Part shown: positions 43,022 to 51,654 of the stretch, in pieces | How the letters are laid out: every line of letters begins with the position of its first letter | How positions within the stretch are numbered: the first letter of the stretch is position 1 | Assembly: GCF_021531055.1 (NCBI RefSeq) | Contig: NZ_JADYTL010000009.1 | Span: 51,611-115,610 of the forward strand | Reading direction: 5' to 3' | DNA: 64,000 nucleotides | Source: Collinsella tanakaei | Lineage (GTDB): Bacteria > Actinomycetota > Coriobacteriia > Coriobacteriales > Coriobacteriaceae | Made by a program: the position numbers and the translations under genes | The notes under the pieces: generated by a model | The model's input: only the letters and a program-made list of their open reading frames with translations | The model's database searches: none | Told to the model about the DNA's origin: nothing

Positions 43022-44101
43022 ATGGCAAAGGTGACGATCGGCGACGTCGCGCGCGAGGCCGGCGTCGCGCTCGGCACGGTCTCGAACGCACTCAACCATC
43101 CCGAAAAGGTTCGGCCCGAGACCCTCGCCCTCGTCAACGACGCCATACAGCGCCTGGGCTACGCGCCCAACCAGAGCGCACGTCTGCTCGCCGGCGGCAG
43201 CAACCGGACATTCGGTCTCGTGCTCCCCCAGCTCAACCACGGCCTCAGCCTGCAGATCGCCAGCGGCGCGAGCACCGAGGCGCAGCGACAGGGCTACGGC
43301 CTGCTCATCGCCACCGCGAACGGCGATGCGACCCTCGAGTCCAACTACACCCGCTACTTCGCCGGCACGCAGATGTCGGGCGTGCTCGTCCAAGCGTCCT
43401 CGGCCGACGTCTCCAACATCACCCTGCAATCGTCGCGCATCCCCCTGGCGGTGCTCGACGTCCAAAGCGACCGGCCGGGCTACTTCGTGTCGGTCGACTG
43501 CACGGCGCAGGGTTCCCTCATCGCCGAGCACGCCGTCTCGCTCGGCCCGCGTCGTATCGCCGTCATCGGACGGACCATGACGCCGCAGACCGTGCGACGC
43601 CTGCAGGGCATCCGAACCATCATGGAGCGCTACCCCGAGATCGAGCTCGACATCCTCGACCACGGCGAGATCACGCAGGCCCCCGACGGCTTCATGATCG
43701 GCCGCCACCTGGCGCAAAAGGGCGCCGACGAGCGCCCCGACGTCGTCATCGGCCTCACCGACGTGCTCGCGACCGGCGCGATCGAGGGCATCCGCGCCGC
43801 CGGTTTGCGCGTTCCCGACGACATCGCCGTCGCCGGCTGCGACGGCAACCCGCTCGCCTGGAGCGGTTCGGTCGGCCTCACCACCTGCTCCCCCACCGGC
43901 TACGAGCTGGGACGCCGCGGCGTCCGGCAACTGATCGAGCAGATCGAGGCGGCGCGCGCCGGCACCGATCGCGCCGAGCTGCTCGCCGAAAACCATCAGG
44001 AGCTCGTGCGCCCCTTCATCCTCACCCGCGGCAGCACGACCGGGCAGGTAACGGTGCAGGCCTCCGACGCCACCGGCCTCAACCTGGGTACATTCCTGTA
44101 A
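43022..44101 (+). CDS. LacI-family transcriptional regulator
   Basis: 359 residues. HTH: VTIGDVAREAGVALGTVSNALNHPEKV, followed by the hinge APNQSARLLAGG and a PBP-like effector domain (FGLVLPQLNHGLSLQIASG). An extended -10 lies upstream. The next gene, larE, starts 74 bp later in the same direction, so both may be co-transcribed. The target is not obvious, since no sugar transporter is adjacent on this side; it could act elsewhere or on glmS, which diverges from it. Confidence 0.88.
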   Translation: MAKVTIGDVAREAGVALGTVSNALNHPEKVRPETLALVNDAIQRLGYAPNQSARLLAGGSNRTFGLVLPQLNHGLSLQIASGASTEAQRQGYGLLIATANGDATLESNYTRYFAGTQMSGVLVQASSADVSNITLQSSRIPLAVLDVQSDRPGYFVSVDCTAQGSLIAEHAVSLGPRRIAVIGRTMTPQTVRRLQGIRTIMERYPEIELDILDHGEITQAPDGFMIGRHLAQKGADERPDVVIGLTDVLATGAIEGIRAAGLRVPDDIAVAGCDGNPLAWSGSVGLTTCSPTGYELGRRGVRQLIEQIEAARAGTDRAELLAENHQELVRPFILTRGSTTGQVTVQASDATGLNLGTFL

Positions 44102-44175
44102 CCACCATGCGGCTCGCGGCGCACGTCGTCATCGGGCGCCGACCGCGCGCCGGCGTCACATCGAGGGAGGCCATC

Positions 44176-44967
44176 GTGGACGATAAACTCGCAGCGTTGC
44201 AGGAGCTACTCGGCTCCTATGGCCGCGTTGCCATCGGGTATTCCGGCGGCGTGGACAGCACCTTTTTGGCCGCTGTCTGCGCGCGGACCATCCCCGACGA
44301 CACCCTGCTCGTACATCTGTCCAGTGCGTTTATCGCCTCGCCGGAGCGGCGCTCGTTCGCACGCGACGCCGGGCGCTTCGGACTGCCCGTCGCCGTCCTC
44401 GACACGGACCCGCTTGCCGACCCCACCGTTGCCGCCAACCCCATCGACCGCTGTTACCACTGCAAACTGCACGGGTTTGCGCGCATCGCCGAGGAAGCGC
44501 GGCGGCGCGGCTATCCGACGGTGCTCGAGGGCAGCAACGCCGACGACGCCGATGACTACCGCCCCGGTATGCGCGCCATCCGTGAGCTGGGCGTCCGTTC
44601 CCCGCTCATGGAAACCGGCTGGCGCAAGGACGAGGAGCGCGAGCTGCTGCGCGCGTGGGGCTACGCCGTGTGGGACATGCCCGCCGGCGCCTGCCTGGCG
44701 ACCCGCGTCCCTTGCGGCGAGCCGCTCACCGCGTCCAAGCTCGAGCTCATCCGAACCTGCGAGGATCATCTGCACGAGCTCGGGCTGCGCCAGGTCCGCG
44801 CGCGCCTGATCGGCGACTCGCTGCAGGTCGAAGCCGCTCACGAAGATCTCGCCCGGCTCCGCGACGGCAAGCTGCCGGAACACATGATCGCGCTATTCTG
44901 CGCCGCGGGTGCCGAACACGTCGATCCGACCGTGCGCCCTTATCGTCACGGCAGCATGAACGGGTAG
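44176..44967 (+). CDS. larE: LarE-type sacrificial sulfur transferase / PP-loop ATPase
   Basis: A 263-residue ATP-pyrophosphatase. The PP-loop SGGVDS is at 23-28. Cysteines lie in RCYHCK (Cys93, Cys96) and GACLATR (Cys173), the three-Cys arrangement of LarE forms thought to carry an iron-sulfur cluster rather than sacrifice a Cys. LarE inserts sulfur into pyridinium dicarboxylate to build the nickel-pincer cofactor of lactate racemase-like enzymes. GTG start 44176 follows GAGGGAGG. No larA, larB or larC is nearby, so the partner is elsewhere or the role differs. Confidence 0.85.
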   Translation: MDDKLAALQELLGSYGRVAIGYSGGVDSTFLAAVCARTIPDDTLLVHLSSAFIASPERRSFARDAGRFGLPVAVLDTDPLADPTVAANPIDRCYHCKLHGFARIAEEARRRGYPTVLEGSNADDADDYRPGMRAIRELGVRSPLMETGWRKDEERELLRAWGYAVWDMPAGACLATRVPCGEPLTASKLELIRTCEDHLHELGLRQVRARLIGDSLQVEAAHEDLARLRDGKLPEHMIALFCAAGAEHVDPTVRPYRHGSMNG

Positions 44968-45216
44968 CGCCTGCGCATATCGAACTATCGGTTCAACCAA
45001 ACTCCCGGTGACGATTTCGAGTGAGACCTGCAGTACGGGCACCCGATCCATGACTCACGCCGTCCCGACGTGCGCTCCCTGTGGAGGACCCGTAAGGAGT
45101 TACTGATACTCGCCCGCCCGCGCCCGGCCGCGCCGCTGCATGCGGTATCGTGAGCGCGGCCGCACCCCGGGCGGCTTCATCTCAAACGCGATATTTCGGA
45201 CGCGAAAGGGGGCACC

Positions 45217-46191
45217 ATGGTCGAATGCTTCATGACCACAGCCGACGGCACCGCCACCAACAGGATCGAGACGCCGGAATCCGGCTGCTGGATCAACGTC
45301 GTCAACCCGACACCCGAGGAGGCGACGTGGCTCGAACGCGAAGTCGGCATCGTGCCCGAATTCGTCCGTTCGGCCCTCGACGAGGAGGAGACCTCGCACA
45401 TCGACTATGACGAGGACGTCAACCAGACCCTCGTAATCGTGGACTACCCGAGCGCCGAGGACGTTGAGGACATGCAGGACCCCTCGATGCTGCAGTACAC
45501 CACGCTGCCCATCTCCATCATCTTTCTGCGCAACCGCAGCATCATCGTCACGGTGAGCCTGCAGGAGAGCCCCATCGTGCAGGACATGGCCAACGGCCGC
45601 GTGCGCCAGGTCAACACGCGCATGCGCACGCGCTTTTTGCTGCAGATGCTGCTGCGCATCTCGCAGAGCTACCTGGTTTGTCTGCGCCGCATCGACCGCC
45701 TGTCCACCAAGACCGAGCAGCGCCTCTACGGCTCCATGCGCAACGAGGAGCTGCTGCAGATGCTCTCGCTCGAAAAGTCGCTCGTGTACTTCTCTACCTC
45801 TCTCAAAAGCGCCGAGATCACGCTCAACAAGATCATGCATGGCCACATGATCACCCTCTACGAGGAGGATCAGGAGCTCATGGAGGACGTCATGATCGAA
45901 GTCCATCAGGCGCAGGAGATGTGCAACATCTACAACAACATCCTGTCGGGCACCATGGATGCCTACGCGAGCGTCATCTCCAACAACCTGAATATCGTCA
46001 TGAAGGTGCTGACGGTCATCACGATCGTCATGGCGATCCCCAACATCGTATTCGGCTTCTACGGCATGAACGTCGGGCTGCCGTTCGAAGGCGTGCCGTT
46101 CGTTGACAGCTGGCTGTTCCCCACGCTGCTCGCCGCCGCCGCGTGCCTTATCGCGGCGTGGATCTTCAAGCGCAAGGGGCTGTGGCGGTAG
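45217..46191 (+). CDS. CorA-family divalent metal transporter
   Basis: A 324-residue Mg/Co-type channel. The large N-terminal cytoplasmic domain spans about 1-255 and ends in a long helix. Two C-terminal membrane helices follow (VLTVITIVMAIPNIVFG and LFPTLLAAAACLIAAW). Between them is the YGMN selectivity loop (GFYGMNV). It is typical in length. It forms homopentamers. An alternative Met at codon 6 (45232) exists, but GAAAGGGGG before 45217 favours the first. A roughly 45-bp hairpin follows. Confidence 0.92.
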   Translation: MVECFMTTADGTATNRIETPESGCWINVVNPTPEEATWLEREVGIVPEFVRSALDEEETSHIDYDEDVNQTLVIVDYPSAEDVEDMQDPSMLQYTTLPISIIFLRNRSIIVTVSLQESPIVQDMANGRVRQVNTRMRTRFLLQMLLRISQSYLVCLRRIDRLSTKTEQRLYGSMRNEELLQMLSLEKSLVYFSTSLKSAEITLNKIMHGHMITLYEEDQELMEDVMIEVHQAQEMCNIYNNILSGTMDAYASVISNNLNIVMKVLTVITIVMAIPNIVFGFYGMNVGLPFEGVPFVDSWLFPTLLAAAACLIAAWIFKRKGLWR

Positions 46192-46233
46192 CCGCGCGCT
46201 TCATGGCAGTGCCGTCGCGCCCGTCCGATGTTA

Positions 46234-46277
46234 CGTCCGCCCGGTTCTGCGGCATTCGCCGCAGAACCGGGCGGACG
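46234..46277. terminator. 19-bp perfect hairpin after corA
   Basis: CGTCCGCCCGGTTCTGCGG (46234-46252) pairs exactly with its complement at 46259-46277 across a six-base loop. No T-run follows, so it may stabilise mRNA rather than terminate it. Confidence 0.6.
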
Positions 46278-46349
46278 CGCCGCTCAGGCGGCGGCACCGT
46301 GCGGGTTTGAAGGCGCGCTCGGAACGCCCAAGACGTTCGTTTTAGCACG

Positions 46350-46570
46350 GAGTTACAAAAACGCGCACTTTCTAGTTTTCACTCGACTAGGCAGACCTTA
46401 TACAACGGCCATATTGGCCATTATAAGTAGCTATAATCTGACAACTCTGCCATATCGGTCATATCGGATGACATCAAAGTGGCCATGCGAGGGTATTCAG
46501 GGCCTTCAGCACCCCGAAGCGTCCCCGTCACAGCCGTCAAACAACTAGAAATAGCCCCATTTTGTAACTC
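46350..46570. repeat. Family IV element, copy B (about 221 bp with inverted ends)
   Basis: The left end is GAGTTACAAAAACGCGCACT then TTCTAGTTTTC; the right end is AACTAGAAATAGCCCC then ATTTTGTAACTC. The 12-base outer GAGTTACAAAA/TTTTGTAACTC is exact and inverted. Its ends match those of the element at 12743-12965. The interior is AT-richer than flanking DNA and contains several ATATCGG-like motifs. Confidence 0.65.
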
Positions 46571-46782
46571 CGCGAGCAAACGAACGAACGGGACATAACC
46601 GGCAGCTCCATTCGTTGTATAAAATGAGCTCTTTTGCATTGAGATTCGTATATCTTCGTTCGCGGGAACCACGCCACCCGCAGGCAGCGCACCGAGCCTC
46701 GCCACGGTGCATTCGCGCGGCGCGCCGTGGCCGCGGCGCGGCGCGTCGCGAACGGCAAAGCAAGCCGCAAACACGCAACAAA

Positions 46783-46816
46783 CGGGCCGGCGGATCGTCC
46801 ACGATCCGCCGGCCCG
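46783..46816 (-). terminator. Terminator of the M20 peptidase gene
   Basis: CGGGCCGGCGGATCGT (46783-46798) pairs with ACGATCCGCCGGCCCG (46801-46816), followed on the minus strand by TTTGTTGCG. It lies about 60 bp past the stop. Confidence 0.75.
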
Positions 46817-46877
46817 CCTCAAGCTAGAACATCACGTCCACCGCATCGCATGCGACTGCGACGCAAACGCGCCGCCG

Positions 46878-48062
46878 CTACGCGTTCACCTTCTTGTTCT
46901 CGGCGAACTCGTCCTTGACCGCCTGCATGAGCGCCGCGTCGCAGATCAAGTCGCACGCTGCACCGGCGAGCGTCTTCGCGCCGTACACCACGGCGTTGTG
47001 CGCATCCTCGCTCTTGCCGGCGTCCACGAACTCCTGCGAATGCGACGAAGTTCCCACCGGCACGAACGCCACGCGGATGCACGAACCGGGGACCTCGTAC
47101 ATGACGTTACCGAAGTCGGTCGATCCGGTCTTCTCGCGCGGGGCGGACAGGCGCGGAGCGCCCGCGAGCTCGGCGTTCTTCATGAGCAGCTCGTTGAGCT
47201 TGAGCACGGGGATCTTGTTGTAGAAGTCGTGCTTGAGCTCGATGTCGTAATCGACGCCCGCGATGAGCGCGGCGCCCTTGATGATGTCCTTGAACCGCGC
47301 GACGACGCCCTCGAGGTTCTCCTTGGAGAACGAACGGAGCGAGAACACGCCCTCCGCCTCGGCGGGCACGACGTTGGACGGACCGGGCAGGGCGCTCACG
47401 GTGTAGTGCATGCGCGTGTCGTCGGTCACGTGCTCGCGCAGAAACTCGATGCCGTTGAACGCCACGAGCAGGGCGTCGAACGCGCTGCGCCCCTGGTCGG
47501 GCGCGAGGGCGGCGTGGGCGCGATGCCCGTGGAAATGCACCTTGAACGTCTGGTCGGCAAGGCAGCGGACATCGGTGCAGGTCGTCGGCGACCCGTGCAT
47601 CATGAGCGCCACATCGATATCGTGGAAGCAGCCGTTTTTGATCATGGACGCCTTGGCGCCCTGGGTCTCCTCGGCGGGCGTTCCGTACACCACAAGCTTG
47701 TAGGGCTGCGCGGGGTCGGTGAGCGCGCGCTGGACGGCAAATGCCGCACCCAGGATCGCCGGACCCTGCATATGGTGGCCGCATCCGTGGCCCAAGCCGA
47801 CGAGCGCGTCGTACTCGCACAAAAGGCCGATGGAGGGACCGCCCTCGCCGACCTCGTGCACCGCGCGGAACGACGTCTCATAGCCGCCCACGCCGCGCTC
47901 CACCGCGAATCCGTGAGCTTCGAGCTCGGCGGTGAGCAGAGCCTGCGCGTCGTACTCCTTGCCATCGTATTCGGGGTCGTCGAAGATGCGGTCGGCCATG
48001 CCCGTCAGATCGGCGCGCTGGTCATCCACATACGAGAACAGGGTTTCCTTGTCGATTGCCAT
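46878..48062 (-). CDS. M20-family metallo-amidohydrolase (AbgA/AbgB-like)
   Basis: A 394-residue M20 peptidase/amidohydrolase. The metal ligands are in LLCEYDALVGLGHGCGHHM and GTPAEET, with a dimerisation domain around FKVHFHGHRAHAALAPDQGRSA. The closest pattern is the p-aminobenzoyl-glutamate/indole-acetyl-amino acid hydrolase branch, which cleaves amide-linked amino acids. It is the second gene of an operon with a YfcC-like transporter, so uptake and hydrolysis of an N-acyl-amino acid or dipeptide is likely. Substrate not assignable. Confidence 0.88.
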   Translation of the reverse strand: MAIDKETLFSYVDDQRADLTGMADRIFDDPEYDGKEYDAQALLTAELEAHGFAVERGVGGYETSFRAVHEVGEGGPSIGLLCEYDALVGLGHGCGHHMQGPAILGAAFAVQRALTDPAQPYKLVVYGTPAEETQGAKASMIKNGCFHDIDVALMMHGSPTTCTDVRCLADQTFKVHFHGHRAHAALAPDQGRSAFDALLVAFNGIEFLREHVTDDTRMHYTVSALPGPSNVVPAEAEGVFSLRSFSKENLEGVVARFKDIIKGAALIAGVDYDIELKHDFYNKIPVLKLNELLMKNAELAGAPRLSAPREKTGSTDFGNVMYEVPGSCIRVAFVPVGTSSHSQEFVDAGKSEDAHNAVVYGAKTLAGAACDLICDAALMQAVKDEFAENKKVNA

Positions 48063-48145
48063 GATGTACTCCTTCGCATCCGGTCATCGTGCAAAACGGC
48101 AGGCGGCCGCGAGCTACACCCCGCGACCGCCCGAATCCGTGCATC

Positions 48146-49585
48146 TTACATGTAGCCGATCGCCTGCGCGATGCCCATCATCACGCAGCACGCGAGCATG
48201 ATGATGAGGAAGAGCTTCCACATGAAGCTCATCCAGCGGTCGTACGGGATGTTGACCGCACCGAGCATGCCCATGAGCGCTGTGGAATGGGGCTGCACGT
48301 AGTTGGAGAAGCCGTCGGCGAAGTTGAACGCCAAGACGGTCGACTGACGGGTGAGGCCCAGCAGGTCGCCCAGCGGGGCGGTGATCGGGATGATGGCCGA
48401 CGCCATGCCGGAACCGGACACGATGACGAAGCTCACCAACACGTTGGCGAGATACATGACCGGGCCGATCAGGAACGCCGGCGTGCCGGCCATGAGCGTC
48501 GCCATGGCATGGATGACCGTGTCGACGATGTTGCCGGCGGTCATGATGTCGGAGATGGAGGTCGCAAGGCCGATGACCATGGCGGCGGACAGCATGCCCT
48601 TGCAGCCGGTCAAAAACTCGGTGGACATCGACGAGGGGGTCTCGCCGGACAGGAAGCCCTCGACGATGGCGAGCGCCAGGAAGACGGCTGCGAGCTCGGG
48701 GGTATCCCAACCGAAGTTCACGCTGCCGATGACCATCGCCGCGAGCGCCGCGACGAGCGCCAGGATGATGAGGGCCTTGCGCGCATCCATCGGCCCGAAG
48801 GAATCGATGTCGAGGTTCTTATACTCGTTGGTCTTATCGAGCTCGTACATGGGGCTCTTGGTGGGATCCTTGCGGATCTTGTTGGCGTAGTGCACGAGGT
48901 ACACGTTGACGATGACGAGGAACACCACGAGGTTGATCACGCGGAACGCGAGGCCCGAGTACGGCGCCAGCTCGGCGATGCCCTGCGCGATGAGCGTCGT
49001 GGACGGGTTGAACGTACCGGTGGAGAAACCGACCGAGCCGCCGAGCAGGATGATGGCGACGCCCGTGATGGAATCCAGACCCATGGCCATCGAGATCATG
49101 ACGAGGATCGGCGCGAAGGCGATGAACTGGTTGACGCCCTGCGTGGTGCAGATGAGCGCGAACACCGTGGTCATGATGGGGATGAACAGGTACAGGCGGT
49201 TCTGGAACACCTTGGCGATGCGCGCGACGAGCGAATGCAGCGCGCCGGACTTGGTGATGAAGATGAACGCGCCGCCCGAGAACATGATGAGCAGCATCAG
49301 GTCGATACGGCTGCACATGGCGTTGACGATGTACAGCGGGATGAGCAGCGGATTGACCGGCGTCTGCTCGACGTAGGTGAACTGCTCGGGGTCGACGACC
49401 ATCTGGCCGCTCGAGTTCTCGTAGCGGACGTACTCGCCAGCCGGCACGATCCACGTGAGTGCCGTGACCGCCAAGATGATGATCATGATGATGACGAAGG
49501 TGTGCGGCACCTTGAACTTGCGCTTGGTGCCCTTGTCGCCCGAAGCCGCATGCGCAGTCGCAGGCGCAGCGTTGGCTGCTGTCAT
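48146..49585 (-). CDS. YfcC-family membrane transporter
   Basis: A 479-residue polytopic membrane protein. The N-terminal segment is KFKVPHTFVIIMIIILAVTALTWIVPAGEY, with the conserved WIVPAGEY motif of the YfcC/arginine-ornithine antiporter-like family. Later motifs are GVNQFIAFAPILVMIS and SGSGMASAIIPITAPLGDLLGLTRQ. Start 49585 follows GGGGAGGGG; the extension upstream has no site. With the M20 gene downstream (83-bp gap), it probably imports the amidohydrolase substrate. Similar pairs exist in gut Firmicutes and Actinobacteria. Confidence 0.88.
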   Translation of the reverse strand: MTAANAAPATAHAASGDKGTKRKFKVPHTFVIIMIIILAVTALTWIVPAGEYVRYENSSGQMVVDPEQFTYVEQTPVNPLLIPLYIVNAMCSRIDLMLLIMFSGGAFIFITKSGALHSLVARIAKVFQNRLYLFIPIMTTVFALICTTQGVNQFIAFAPILVMISMAMGLDSITGVAIILLGGSVGFSTGTFNPSTTLIAQGIAELAPYSGLAFRVINLVVFLVIVNVYLVHYANKIRKDPTKSPMYELDKTNEYKNLDIDSFGPMDARKALIILALVAALAAMVIGSVNFGWDTPELAAVFLALAIVEGFLSGETPSSMSTEFLTGCKGMLSAAMVIGLATSISDIMTAGNIVDTVIHAMATLMAGTPAFLIGPVMYLANVLVSFVIVSGSGMASAIIPITAPLGDLLGLTRQSTVLAFNFADGFSNYVQPHSTALMGMLGAVNIPYDRWMSFMWKLFLIIMLACCVMMGIAQAIGYM

Positions 49586-49838
49586 AAGCCCCTCCCCTTT
49601 CCATCGAGATGCCGCGCGACGTTGCCGCCATGACATCCGTAGGCGCGCGAACGCGCCGCTTTACTATGTTAAAGAGGAATTGTAGTACAGTTTTTCTGCA
49701 TACCATAGCGGGGGTTCCGTATTCTTGAGGCTGTTTCGGATTTTTAATAATGCCTGCTAGGTGATACAGTTTAGGCGGCAAGATACCTTCTGCTCGCTTG
49801 GAACACCACACATTGATGCATATTGGAGGCACGAATCG

Positions 49839-50348
49839 ATGCATGATACCGCCCCTTCGCCGGCCATCCACCCCACCGTGCGCATCGCCGAGGGCGCCGT
49901 GGTGCGCGGGCGCGTGACGCTCGACGAGAACGTCAGCATCTGGTACAACGCCGTCCTGCGCGGCGACGTCGACGCCATCGAGGTGGGCACCGACACCAAT
50001 ATCCAAGACGGCTGCATCGTGCATGAGGATTTCGGGTGCCCGGTGCGCATCGGATGCCGGGTGACCGTCGGCCATGGCGCGATCCTCCACGGCTGCACGG
50101 TCGGCGACGACACGCTGATCGGCATGGGCGCCATCGTGCTCAACGGCGCGCGCATCGGCACGGGATGCATCGTGGGCGCCGGCGCGCTCGTGACACAGGG
50201 GATGGCCGTACCCGACGGATCGGTTGTGCTGGGCAGCCCCGCGCGCGTCGTGCGGCAGGTCACGGCAGAGGAACTCGAGCACAACCGCGCCAATGCGCGG
50301 CTCTATGTCGAGGGGGCGCGCTCGCAGCTGCCGGCGGCGAACGCGTAG
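49839..50348 (+). CDS. Gamma-class carbonic anhydrase / hexapeptide acyltransferase-like protein
   Basis: A 169-residue left-handed beta-helix protein (YrdA/CaiE type). It starts MHDTAPSPAIHPTVRIAEG after GGAGGC. The metal-binding His are expected in IVHEDFG and VGHGAILHGC. NIQDGC and GMGAIVLNGARIG are typical. Function may be carbonic anhydrase or an uncharacterised metal-dependent transferase; activity in this subfamily is often undetectable without oxidation. Monocistronic, divergent from the YfcC gene. A -10-like TACAGT lies 60-70 bp upstream. Confidence 0.88.
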   Translation: MHDTAPSPAIHPTVRIAEGAVVRGRVTLDENVSIWYNAVLRGDVDAIEVGTDTNIQDGCIVHEDFGCPVRIGCRVTVGHGAILHGCTVGDDTLIGMGAIVLNGARIGTGCIVGAGALVTQGMAVPDGSVVLGSPARVVRQVTAEELEHNRANARLYVEGARSQLPAANA

Positions 50349-50416
50349 GGGCTCGGTCCCCGCGCCCGCAAGACCGTATCCGCCTTGCGGACGGCAGGCA
50401 CCCGGTCGCCGCGGCG

Positions 50417-51250
50417 CTACACGGCGACGACGCTGCCGGTATGCAGGTATTGGATTCGATCGCCCAGCTCATCGCGAAGCAGGCTGAACGTCTCGAGCCC
50501 CGTGCAGTGGCAGGTGTAGTAACGTGCCCGCCGTGCGACAAGCTCGCACGCCAAATCGCGCACGGCCTGCTCGGACTCGACATCGCCGGCCGAGGGGCTC
50601 GTCGTGTGGAACCCGCCCACGACCGCATCGAGCGGTGCGCCCGCCAGCTGCTCCGCGGTATCCATGATGTTCAGGATTCCCGCATGCGAGCAGCCCGACA
50701 CCAAAATGTGCCGATCGCCCTCGGTCACCAACAGGCTCTGCTCGTGGGCGAAGGCGTCGGGCACGAACTCGCCGTCGCGCTCTTCCAGCAGGCGTCCGTT
50801 GCCTTCTGGCTGCGGATGCGAGCGTTCCATCGTGGAAAACAGGAGCAGGCCCCGGCCGAGCGCCCACGTTCCCTCCACGTTCACGATGCGCTCCTCGTCG
50901 GCCAGCGTCTGATCGAGGCTGATATCGCGATGCTGCTCGGCCGTTCCGGAGACATGCCGGTCGAACGCGTGCGCGTGGACGTATACGGAAGCCTCGTCGC
51001 GCACGCCGCGCGTCATATCCAGGTAGGCGCGCAAGCCGCCGCCGTGATCGTCGTGTCCGTGCGAGATGATCGCCGCGTCCGCCGACACGACGTTCACGCC
51101 GAGCGCGCGGGCGTTGGCTATGAAGTTGGCGTCGGGACCCAGGTCGAACAGCAGGCGCGTTCCGGCCGCCTCGAGAAAGAGGCTCAGACCGTGCTTGGCG
51201 ACGAGCCTACTCGATGGCGTCGAGTTTTCGAGCAATACCGTGACGTTCAT
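50417..51250 (-). CDS. MBL-fold metallo-hydrolase (DHPS-like)
   Basis: A 277-residue metallo-beta-lactamase fold protein. The metal-binding motif ISHGHDDHGG and later SGCSHAGI and GGFHT supply ligands. This arrangement matches the archaeal and bacterial enzymes once called 7,8-dihydropterin-6-yl-methyl aminobenzene phosphate synthase, whose true substrates are uncertain. It is transcribed toward the carbonic-anhydrase gene (convergent). Confidence 0.87.
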   Translation of the reverse strand: MNVTVLLENSTPSSRLVAKHGLSLFLEAAGTRLLFDLGPDANFIANARALGVNVVSADAAIISHGHDDHGGGLRAYLDMTRGVRDEASVYVHAHAFDRHVSGTAEQHRDISLDQTLADEERIVNVEGTWALGRGLLLFSTMERSHPQPEGNGRLLEERDGEFVPDAFAHEQSLLVTEGDRHILVSGCSHAGILNIMDTAEQLAGAPLDAVVGGFHTTSPSAGDVESEQAVRDLACELVARRARYYTCHCTGLETFSLLRDELGDRIQYLHTGSVVAV

Positions 51251-51352
51251 AGCTAGATACCGCCTCTCGCACGCTCAACTCGGATATGGCATCCTCCCGC
51301 CAAACCGGCTCAGCTAATCACGAAAACGTAGGCCGAACATACGTGTGATACG

Positions 51353-51379
51353 AAAAAAGCCCGGATAAACCGGGCTTTA
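51353..51379 (-). terminator. Terminator downstream of tRNA-fMet
   Basis: AAAGCCCGG and CCGGGCTTTTTT on the minus strand form a stem with loop TTTAT and a terminal T-run, immediately after the tRNA. Confidence 0.9.
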
Positions 51380-51386
51380 AAAGTCT

Positions 51387-51463
51387 TGGTCGCGGGGGCA
51401 GGATTTGAACCTACGACCTCCGGGTTATGAGCCCGGCGAGCTACCAGACTGCTCCACCCCGCA
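51387..51463 (-). tRNA. Initiator tRNA-fMet (CAT)
   Basis: 77 nt including an encoded CCA. The minus strand reads from GCGGGGTGGAGCAG... with anticodon CAT (plus-strand 51427-51429). Three consecutive G-C pairs flank the anticodon (GGG/CCC). Position 1 is U opposite G72, a non-Watson-Crick pair, both hallmarks of initiators. The T-loop is GTTCAAAT. It is closely like E. coli fMet. A promoter and a terminator flank it. Confidence 0.96.
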
Positions 51464-51492
51464 ATGTCTGGTGCGCCTTTGCGCAAGAAAAT

Positions 51493-51521
51493 ATATTACG
51501 AACCGCATGCGCCAAACGCAA
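51493..51521 (-). promoter_or_regulatory. Promoter of tRNA-fMet
   Basis: On the minus strand TTGCGT (51521-51516) and TAATAT (51498-51493) are separated by 17 bp, a near-consensus sigma-70-type pair about 30 bp upstream of the tRNA. Confidence 0.75.
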
Positions 51522-51654
51522 GCCCGACAACGATCCGACAAGCATTTCCACATTTGAGACACAATCGACCGTCTGCCCGCATGTTTACAATGGTAGGCAG
51601 GCCGGTATCGACACCGGCGTTCGATTTAAACCCGCCGCACCAAGGAGCGCGATC

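Larger units (their letters stand above)
46192..46877. other. Large intergenic region with hairpins and a 220-bp-class element
   Basis: 686 bp between CorA and the convergent peptidase gene, the largest gene-free gap here. It contains a 19-bp perfect stem (46234-46277), the inverted-ended element at 46350-46570 and the peptidase terminator (46783-46816). Short frames in it lack convincing starts. Confidence 0.55.

Noticed and set aside
46615..46827. Short frames between the 220-bp element and the peptidase gene
   Set aside because: Arg-rich, no ribosome-binding site, and overlapping a terminator hairpin.
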